Assembly: GCF_000157995.1 (NCBI RefSeq)
Contig: NZ_GG657556.1
Span: 461,111-499,015, forward strand
Reading direction: 5' to 3'
Length of the DNA stretch: 37,905 bases
From: Holdemania filiformis DSM 12042
GTDB taxonomy: Bacteria; Bacillota_I; Bacilli_A; Erysipelotrichales; Erysipelotrichaceae
Shown here: positions 33,139 to 37,905 of the stretch, piece after piece
How the letters are laid out: each line of letters begins with the position of its first letter
Position numbering within the stretch: the stretch's first letter is position 1
The notes under the pieces: generated by a model
Seen by the model: only the letters and a program-made list of their open reading frames with translations
Told to the model about the DNA's origin: nothing
Databases searched by the model: none
Translations under genes and position numbers: made by a program

Positions 33139-33498
33139 ATGCCAAGAGTAAAAGGCGGAACTGTTACCCGCGCAAGAAGAAAAAGAACATTAAAGTTAGC
33201 GAAGGGCTATTTCGGCTCGAAGCACCTGCTGTACCGTACAGCCCATGAACAGGTCATGCGTTCTCTGCGTTACTCCTATATCGGACGTAAGCAGCTGAAG
33301 CGCGATATGCGCAAACTGTGGATTGCACGAATCAACGCTGCGGCGAGAATGAACGATATGAGCTATTCTCAGCTGATGCACGGCTTAAAGCTGGCCGGGG
33401 TCACGATTAACCGCAAGATGTTGTCGGAAATCGCGATTCACGACGAGAAGGGCTTTAAGGCGATCGTCGAAACCGCAAAGACGGTGTTAGCGAAATAA
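33139..33498 (+). CDS. rplT: 50S ribosomal protein L20
   Basis: This 119-residue basic protein starts [20 protein letters not shown], the standard L20 N-terminus, and contains [16 protein letters not shown]. It is an early 50S assembly protein and, in Firmicutes, the repressor that binds the leader of this same operon. AGAGGAGG precedes the ATG. It is the last gene of the operon. Confidence 0.98.
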   Translation: MPRVKGGTVTRARRKRTLKLAKGYFGSKHLLYRTAHEQVMRSLRYSYIGRKQLKRDMRKLWIARINAAARMNDMSYSQLMHGLKLAGVTINRKMLSEIAIHDEKGFKAIVETAKTVLAK

Positions 33499-33514
33499 GT
33501 CAGAACCTGAATGA

Positions 33515-33543
33515 AAAAAACGGTGCAATTCGCACCGTTTTTT
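33515..33543 (+). terminator. Rho-independent terminator of the infC operon
   Basis: CGGTGC/GCACCG stem extended by flanking A and T runs with an AATTC loop. It could function in both directions. Confidence 0.92.
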
Positions 33544-33544
33544 G

Positions 33545-33573
33545 TTGAATATTTTCTTTTGATAAGCTATAAT
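33545..33573 (+). promoter_or_regulatory. Promoter of the tRNA-Glu gene
   Basis: TTGAAT at 33545-33550 and a perfect TATAAT at 33568-33573 with a 17-base spacer lie 11 bases upstream of the tRNA. Confidence 0.85.
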
Positions 33574-33584
33574 AATTAAGCACT

Positions 33585-33660
33585 GGCTCGTTGGTGAAAC
33601 GGTTAACACAGCGCCCTCTCAAGGCGTCATTCACGGGTTCAAATCCCGTACGAGTCACCA
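33585..33660 (+). tRNA. tRNA-Glu, anticodon CUC
   Basis: A 76-base cloverleaf including an encoded CCA. The acceptor stem pairs GGCTCGT with ACGAGTC (one G-T), discriminator A. The anticodon stem GCGCC/GGCGT encloses the loop CTCTCAA with anticodon CTC at 33618-33620, which reads GAG. The T-arm is ACGGG-TTCAAAT-CCCGT. The D-arm contains GGTTAA. The gene is single, between its own promoter and terminator. Confidence 0.95.
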
Positions 33661-33670
33661 TAAGAAAAAT

Positions 33671-33692
33671 AAGACCCGATGAGGGTCTTTTT
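33671..33692 (+). terminator. Terminator of the tRNA gene
   Basis: AAGACCC pairs with GGGTCTT across a 5-base loop, followed by T residues. It may also serve the convergent repressor gene. Confidence 0.85.
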
Positions 33693-33708
33693 GTTTGCCG
33701 GACAAGGA

Positions 33709-33933
33709 TCAAAGCGAGGTTTCGCAATCCGGATCGGATGGCCGGATGCAGACGACTTTTTCGATGGGAACCTCCAGAATCGAGCACAAGATATCGACGG
33801 TGACTAAGGTCAGCGGCTTATTTTTGCGCATGCGATGAATCGTGCCGCGGCTGATATTATGATGGTAGATCAAATCGTACTGTGTTACGCCAGTTTCCTT
33901 CAAGGTTTTCCAAAATGGACTGTAATCAATCAT
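33709..33933 (-). CDS. Small XRE/Cro-C1-type HTH regulator
   Basis: This 74-residue DNA-binding protein is almost only a helix-turn-helix: TQYDLIYHHNISRGTIHRMRKNKP, followed by LTLVTVDILCSILEVPIEKV, which is the standard order of the Cro/C1 (HTH_26) type. GAGGTG on the minus strand precedes the ATG at 33933. It is a single gene, convergent with the tRNA. Targets are unknown; small repressors of this kind occur in mobile elements and as chromosomal regulators, and no other mobile-element gene is seen nearby. Confidence 0.85.
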   Translation of the reverse strand: MIDYSPFWKTLKETGVTQYDLIYHHNISRGTIHRMRKNKPLTLVTVDILCSILEVPIEKVVCIRPSDPDCETSL

Positions 33934-34212
33934 AAATTCACCTCATTTCACTACCATTCTAAGCGGTGAACGAAAAGGTTAATATTGCCAACAAATCAGG
34001 AATATACCGGATTATGCTTACAAAAATAAGGTTTTACGGCATTCCTTAACTGTTTTTTCAGCTTTGTTCCTCATAGATTAGGATTTGTGTTTTGTGCAAA
34101 AAAACGCAAAAAAGAATTGGAATCTTCAGGAAAAGTAATGTTTCTTTTCGATTTCTCCGGATAAGAATCCATTCAAACTGGAAAACCATTTCAAAAGATT
34201 TCAGGCACAGCG
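33934..34212. other. AT-rich divergent intergenic region
   Basis: About 280 bases between the XRE gene (leftward) and the mrp promoter (rightward). TTCACC near 33938 and GGTGAA near 33965 form an inverted repeat around the repressor's start region, a possible autoregulatory site. On the minus strand TAGAAT at 33961-33956 is a weak -10 candidate. I find no coding frame with support. Confidence 0.4.
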
Positions 34213-34242
34213 TTGGATTGTTGTAAAAAGAAATGGTATAAT
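34213..34242 (+). promoter_or_regulatory. Promoter of the mrp operon
   Basis: TTGGAT at 34213-34218, an 18-base spacer and a TGGTATAAT extended -10 ending at 34242. Confidence 0.75.
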
Positions 34243-34277
34243 ATCAACCGTGAGAAAAAGAATTGAGGGACTAAATT

Positions 34278-35114
34278 ATGAGTGAAACATGCAATCACGA
34301 CTGCGGCAGCTGCAGCGCTAACTGCGCCAGCCGGCAGGAGCCGCAGAGCTTTTTGGAAAAACCGAATCCGCACAGCCGGATCCGCAAGATCATCGGCGTC
34401 GTCAGCGGCAAGGGCGGCGTCGGCAAATCGTTAGTCACTTCGCTGTTAGCGGCGACAATGCAGCGGCGCGGACATCAGAGCGCCGTTATGGATGCCGATA
34501 TCACAGGCCCGTCGATTCCGAAGGTGTTCGGGATCCATGGCATGGCCTATGGCAATGAAGACGGAATTCTGCCGGCTGTCAGCTCGACCGGCATTCAGAT
34601 CATGTCCGTCAACCTGATGCTGGACAATGAGGAAACGCCGGTCATCTGGCGCGGACCGATTTTAGCGGGCATGGTCAAGCAGTTTTATGGCGAAGTGATC
34701 TGGTCGGACGTCGACTTCATGTTCGTCGACATGCCGCCGGGAACCGGCGACGTTCCGCTGACCGTCTTCCAGTCGCTGCCGTTAGACGGCATCGTTGTCG
34801 TCACCTCACCGCAGGAATTGGTTTCCATGATTGTGGCCAAAGCCGTCAATATGGCGAATATGATGAACATCCCGGTGCTGGGCGTCGTGGAAAACATGAG
34901 TTACCTGGAATGCCCGGACTGCGGCAAGCGGATCGAAGTCTTTGGTCACAGCAAGCTTGACGAGGTCGCAGCGGAGAAGGGACTCGATATTCTGGCGCGG
35001 CTGCCGATCAATCCGCAGTTTGCCAGCCTGTGCGATGCTGGACGAATTGAAGATTTTGAAGGCGAATGGATGACGAAAGCGGCTGAAAAACTGGAAGGAC
35101 TGTTGGAGAAATGA
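34278..35114 (+). CDS. Mrp/NBP35-type iron-sulfur cluster carrier ATPase
   Basis: This 278-residue P-loop ATPase assembles or carries [4Fe-4S] clusters. The deviant Walker A is SGKGGVGKS (residues 43-51), then DADITGPSIPK and DMPPGTGDVPL. The N-terminus has four cysteines, C5, C9, C12 and C16, as in NBP35-like proteins. The conserved cluster-binding CxxC is in YLECPDCGK. It forms an operon with the NifX-like gene by an ATGA overlap. Possible clients in this window are the TtcA-like enzyme and other Fe-S proteins, but nothing shows this. Confidence 0.93.
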   Translation: MSETCNHDCGSCSANCASRQEPQSFLEKPNPHSRIRKIIGVVSGKGGVGKSLVTSLLAATMQRRGHQSAVMDADITGPSIPKVFGIHGMAYGNEDGILPAVSSTGIQIMSVNLMLDNEETPVIWRGPILAGMVKQFYGEVIWSDVDFMFVDMPPGTGDVPLTVFQSLPLDGIVVVTSPQELVSMIVAKAVNMANMMNIPVLGVVENMSYLECPDCGKRIEVFGHSKLDEVAAEKGLDILARLPINPQFASLCDAGRIEDFEGEWMTKAAEKLEGLLEK

Positions 35115-35497
35115 AGCAGATAGCGGCGATTCCTTATGAGAACGGACAGGTTTTCGGACATTATGGTAAGACACAGGCATTTCTGATCGCGACCATTGAG
35201 GATGGAAATATCATGAACCACGATGTCGTGCCGACACAGGGCAAAGGTCATGGCGAACTGGCAGGCTTTCTAAAGGAACACGGCGTAACCGTATGTCTGT
35301 GCGGCGGTATGGGCGAGGGTGCGTACCAGACGCTGACAACGCAGGGCATCGCGGTCATCCGCGGCGTCAGCGGCAGCGCGGAAGCGGTGCTGGAAAGCTA
35401 TGCAGCAGGACAGATCGCCGATGATCCGGAAGCGGTCTGCACGCATCACCATGATCAGGGCGAAGGTCACAGCTGCAGCTGCGGCAAGCATTCGTAA
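35111..35497 (+). CDS. NifX/NifB-domain metal-cofactor carrier with a His/Cys-rich tail
   Basis: This 128-residue protein has the dinitrogenase iron-molybdenum cofactor-type fold: IAAIPYENGQVFGHYGKTQAFLI start, LCGGMGEGAYQTL, and IAVIRGVSGSAEAV. The C-terminal 20 residues are rich in His and Cys (THHHDQ ... CSCGKH), a probable metal-binding tail. No nitrogenase gene is here; such proteins commonly accompany Mrp in anaerobes and are thought to handle Fe-S or other metal clusters. Start ATGA overlaps the mrp stop. Confidence 0.88.
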   Translation: MKQIAAIPYENGQVFGHYGKTQAFLIATIEDGNIMNHDVVPTQGKGHGELAGFLKEHGVTVCLCGGMGEGAYQTLTTQGIAVIRGVSGSAEAVLESYAAGQIADDPEAVCTHHHDQGEGHSCSCGKHS

Positions 35498-35515
35498 AAA
35501 ATAAGATCCTGTCAT

Positions 35516-35543
35516 AAAGGCTTAAGAAATTGAGCCTTTTTTT
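35516..35543 (+). terminator. Rho-independent terminator of the mrp operon
   Basis: A 10-bp stem (35516-35525 with 35530-35539, one G-T) with a GAAA loop and a T run. Confidence 0.9.
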
Positions 35544-35559
35544 CATTTCCCGGCTCGGC

Positions 35560-35565
35560 TATAAT
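35560..35565 (+). promoter_or_regulatory. -10 element of the GNAT-ABC operon
   Basis: TATAAT lies 27 bases before the GNAT start. The -35 position falls in the T run of the terminator and is poor. Confidence 0.55.
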
Positions 35566-35591
35566 GAAAGAAGCAAAGGTAGGAGATTGCG

Positions 35592-36167
35592 ATGAACATC
35601 AAGAAAATGATCGGTGAGAAAGTCATTCTATCACCGCTGGACAGCCGGGAGGCCGAACGGCTCGTCCATTGGATTAACGATTTAGAGGTGACACTGGGCA
35701 CGACGCTGGCTGCTTCCAATATCACCTTGGAGAAGGAAAGCGAGATATTGAAGCAAATGGAGCAGGGCGGACGGGACTTCTTAATTATCGCCCGCGACAG
35801 CAAGCAGCCGATCGGCACCTGCGGTATCACAAACTGGGATCCGGTTAACCAGTGGGCCAGCGTGGGAATCATGATCGGCGACCGGAATTATCACAACCAG
35901 GGCTGCGGCAGCGAGGCGCTGGGCCTGTTGTGCGATTACTGCCTGAATTTATTAAACTGTCACAGCGTCCGGCTGGAGGTCTATTCGTATAATCTGCCGG
36001 CGATCGCCTGTTACAAAAAAGTCGGTTTTGAGGAATGCGGGCGTTATCATCAGGCTAAGAAAATCGGCGGCCAGTGGTACGACTGCATCCAGATGGAATT
36101 GTTCGCGGAACAGTTTGAATCCCGCTGGGTGAAACCCGCCGTCAGCCGCAGGCAGGTGAAGGCATGA
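35592..36167 (+). CDS. GNAT-family N-acetyltransferase (RimJ/RimL type)
   Basis: This 191-residue protein has the GNAT acetyl-CoA fold of the RimJ/RimL subgroup: VILSPLDSREAERLVHWIND at the start, the acetyl-CoA-binding NQGCGSEALGLLCDY and the terminal ACYKKVGFEECGR. The acceptor could be a protein N-terminus, a small amine or an antibiotic. The last 20 residues are basic and extend past the domain. GGAG precedes the ATG. The stop overlaps the ATG of the ABC gene. Confidence 0.88.
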   Translation: MNIKKMIGEKVILSPLDSREAERLVHWINDLEVTLGTTLAASNITLEKESEILKQMEQGGRDFLIIARDSKQPIGTCGITNWDPVNQWASVGIMIGDRNYHNQGCGSEALGLLCDYCLNLLNCHSVRLEVYSYNLPAIACYKKVGFEECGRYHQAKKIGGQWYDCIQMELFAEQFESRWVKPAVSRRQVKA

Positions 36168-37066
36168 TCGTCGCGGAAAATCTCGGCAAGAAATTTCGGA
36201 ATAAAACTGTCATCCGGCAGATGAACTGTGCGATCAAAGAGGGCAGCATCTATGGTTTAGTCGGCGCAAACGGCGCGGGAAAATCGACGTTCTTGCGGAT
36301 GCTGGCAGGGGTGTATCAGCCCAGTGAAGGCAAGGCCGAGATCAATGGGGAAGCGGTGTTTGACAACGCGAAGATTAAAAAAGAAATCGTTTTTATTCCG
36401 GATGAGCTGTACTTTTTTCCCAACTACAACTTCCGGATGATGGCGGATTATTACGCCAGTCTGTACGAGCATTTCGATCGCCACCGGTTTCAGATGCTGT
36501 GCGATCATTTCAAGCTTGATACCGAGGCGCGGATCCAGAATTTCTCCAAAGGTATGAAGCGGCAGGGCGCGTTGATTCTGGCGTTGTCAACCCGGGCGCA
36601 TTATTTTTTCTTCGACGAAACGTTTGACGGACTGGATCCGGTCATGCGCTCGCTGGTGAAATCGGTGCTGTCTGAGGACGTCGCCCAGCGCAATTCAACG
36701 GTGCTGTTAACCTCGCATAACCTGCGGGAGCTGGAAGATCTGTGCGATCACATGGGACTGCTTGTGGAAGGACGGATCATGTTTGAAAGTGATATCGACT
36801 CGTTGAAAACCGAGATGTTTAAGGTGCAGATCGCGCTGCCGGATAAGACGTTTGACCGCGATGAATTCCGTCAGCTCAAGGTGCTGTATTACAAGAAAAG
36901 CGGCTCGATCGCGACGATGATCGTCAAGGGCGACCGCGAGCTGGTGACCGATGTGCTTCGCAGCAAGCAGCCGATCATCCTCGATCTGCTTCCGCTGTCG
37001 CTGGAAGAAGTGTTTATCTATGAAATGGAGGGATACGGCTATGAGTTCGATTCGCTCCGTCTTTAA
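36164..37066 (+). CDS. ABC transporter ATP-binding protein (YtrB-like)
   Basis: This is a 300-residue ATPase. Walker A is GANGAGKST, the signature is the variant FSKGM instead of LSGGQ, Walker B is YFFFDETFDGLD, and the H-loop is LLTSHN. This variant signature and the long C-terminal domain fit the YtrB-type group, whose partners are ABC-2-type permeases. It overlaps the GNAT gene by 4 bases and the permease gene by 26 bases, so the three are coupled. Substrate and direction are unknown; efflux or envelope-stress roles are common in the group. Confidence 0.92.
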   Translation: MIVAENLGKKFRNKTVIRQMNCAIKEGSIYGLVGANGAGKSTFLRMLAGVYQPSEGKAEINGEAVFDNAKIKKEIVFIPDELYFFPNYNFRMMADYYASLYEHFDRHRFQMLCDHFKLDTEARIQNFSKGMKRQGALILALSTRAHYFFFDETFDGLDPVMRSLVKSVLSEDVAQRNSTVLLTSHNLRELEDLCDHMGLLVEGRIMFESDIDSLKTEMFKVQIALPDKTFDRDEFRQLKVLYYKKSGSIATMIVKGDRELVTDVLRSKQPIILDLLPLSLEEVFIYEMEGYGYEFDSLRL

Positions 37067-37905
37067 TTTTAAAGTGTTCTGGCAGAATTTCCGCAGCGCC
37101 CAGGGACTGCTTTTAGTCGCAATGATCATTTATCAGGCGGGAATTCTGATCAACTGTTTTTCGCTCAGCCGCACGCCGGACGTCACGCAGGTCGCTGCGT
37201 TTTCCGAAATTTCAGGGATCGTCAGCTTTCTGGCCTGTTTTCTGCTTCCCATCGCAACCTGCGCGACGCTGTTTGATTTTCTTTTCAGCAAGAAGAAAAG
37301 TGATCTCGTGTTTTCCTCGCCGGTTCCGCGTAAAACTTTATACGGGTCGAACTGGGCCGGCGGGATGCTTTTCCTGTTGATCAACGTTTTGATCGCGGCT
37401 TTGATGCTGCACATCACGCTGCTGCGCAATCCCCAGCTGATTGTCGAAAACGGCGTGGTGATCCGGTTTCTGATCTTATGGGGCTTAAGCATGATGATGG
37501 TGTATTCGTTCTGCTGTCTGGCGGTGTCGCTGACCGGCAACCGCTTTGTGCAGTTTGTCCTGGTCGCGGTGCTGACCCTTCTGCCAGGGTGGTTTCACTA
37601 TACATTCCAGACGCAGTTTTACAATTATGATCAGCTGTCGCAGACTGAATTCTCTAATTCGAAGGCGACGGATACCCTGACCAATCCTTACTCGATGCGG
37701 ATCGTGAAGGATGAAGGGAGAACCGATACGCTGCCGTATATCGCGTTCGATCAGCTGACCAGCAGTCTGTCGGGCATGCGTCAGTCGTTCCGGGTGACGG
37801 ATTACAACAACCACACGGCGTTCAGCTACAGCCGCTGCTGGATAATGCTGATCAATACGCTGGCGGCTTCCGCGCTGGGCTGCTGGGCGTTTTTCCGGCG
37901 CAAGG
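37041..37905 (+). CDS. ABC-2-type permease, 3' end outside window
   Basis: The frame from ATG 37041 stays open to the window edge, giving 288 visible residues. GGAGGG at 37027-37032 lies 8 bases upstream. Hydrophobic segments are seen at about residues 20-40, 55-80, 100-125, 135-160 and 165-185. A hydrophilic extracellular-like stretch rich in Asn, Ser and Asp follows, then another hydrophobic segment near the edge. This is the permease partner of the preceding ATPase. The basic loop FDFLFSKKKSDLVFSSPVPRK-type segment (residues about 80-100) is typical of the family. Confidence 0.85.
   Translation, partial: MSSIRSVFNFKVFWQNFRSAQGLLLVAMIIYQAGILINCFSLSRTPDVTQVAAFSEISGIVSFLACFLLPIATCATLFDFLFSKKKSDLVFSSPVPRKTLYGSNWAGGMLFLLINVLIAALMLHITLLRNPQLIVENGVVIRFLILWGLSMMMVYSFCCLAVSLTGNRFVQFVLVAVLTLLPGWFHYTFQTQFYNYDQLSQTEFSNSKATDTLTNPYSMRIVKDEGRTDTLPYIAFDQLTSSLSGMRQSFRVTDYNNHTAFSYSRCWIMLINTLAASALGCWAFFRRK

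Noticed and set aside
33585..33933. The tRNA-Glu plus XRE gene as the attachment end of an integrated element.
   Set aside because: No integrase, no repeat of the tRNA 3' end and no phage genes are seen in the window; the neighbouring genes are housekeeping.

Overview
The window looks like chromosome of a Gram-positive, low-to-mid GC Firmicute, most likely a gut anaerobe of the Erysipelotrichaceae (Holdemania-like). The evidence is a PolC-type replicase, the gene order rimP-nusA-ylxR-ylxQ-infB-rbfA, an infC-rpmI-rplT operon with an attenuator leader, strong AGGAGG ribosome binding sites, a SpoIIIAH-like protein, and a Firmicutes-type (T7SSb/ESX) secretion ATPase. The genus is inferred from these features; no search was run. 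No rRNA, insertion sequence or CRISPR array is visible.

Layout. (1) 1-3900: the tail of an unknown Asn/Gln-rich protein, then a PTS operon. It holds a 639-residue PRD regulator with fused EIIB-like and EIIA domains, then an ascorbate-type EIIB and EIIC; EIIA exists only as the C-terminal domain of the regulator. (2) 4000-7250: an AT-richer pair made of an AraC-family regulator and a Tat-exported, probably lipid-anchored FAD reductase of unknown substrate. (3) 7500-12400: polC and a small zinc-ribbon membrane protein. (4) 12430-17604: the nusA/infB operon, with a leader that can fold in two exclusive ways and a NusA carrying a long acidic, proline-rich C-terminal extension. (5) 17690-24390: a compact ESX module of two WXG100 proteins, a 642-residue exported protein with a BIG2-like domain, an EssC-type ATPase and an EsaB/YukD-like protein. 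EsaA, EssA and EssB are not present. The module and a convergent ttcA-like gene lie between rbfA and truB, which are usually neighbours. (6) 25260-29830: truB-ribF-rsmF followed by a divergent RelA/SpoT-type synthetase-fold protein. (7) 29840-32094: a SpoIIIAH-like protein behind a sigma-E-like promoter, an Asp23/YloU-like protein, a PPC-domain protein and a patatin-like lipase. (8) 32189-33543: infC (AUU start)-rpmI-rplT with a terminator/antiterminator leader. (9) 33545-35543: tRNA-Glu(CUC), a small XRE repressor, and an Mrp ATPase with a NifX-like protein. (10) 35560 to the end: a GNAT acetyltransferase and a YtrB-like ABC ATPase with its permease, cut by the window edge.

Much of the window is core information-processing machinery: replication, transcription elongation, translation initiation, and tRNA or rRNA modification. 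Into it are set accessory modules: the PTS, the exported flavoenzyme and the ESX locus. The most interesting points are the stripped-down ESX module inside a core operon, the internal start that could release free EIIA, the two leader RNAs with mutually exclusive pairings, the synthetase-like protein lacking parts of the usual active site, and the exported flavoenzyme lacking the usual fumarate-reductase arginine.
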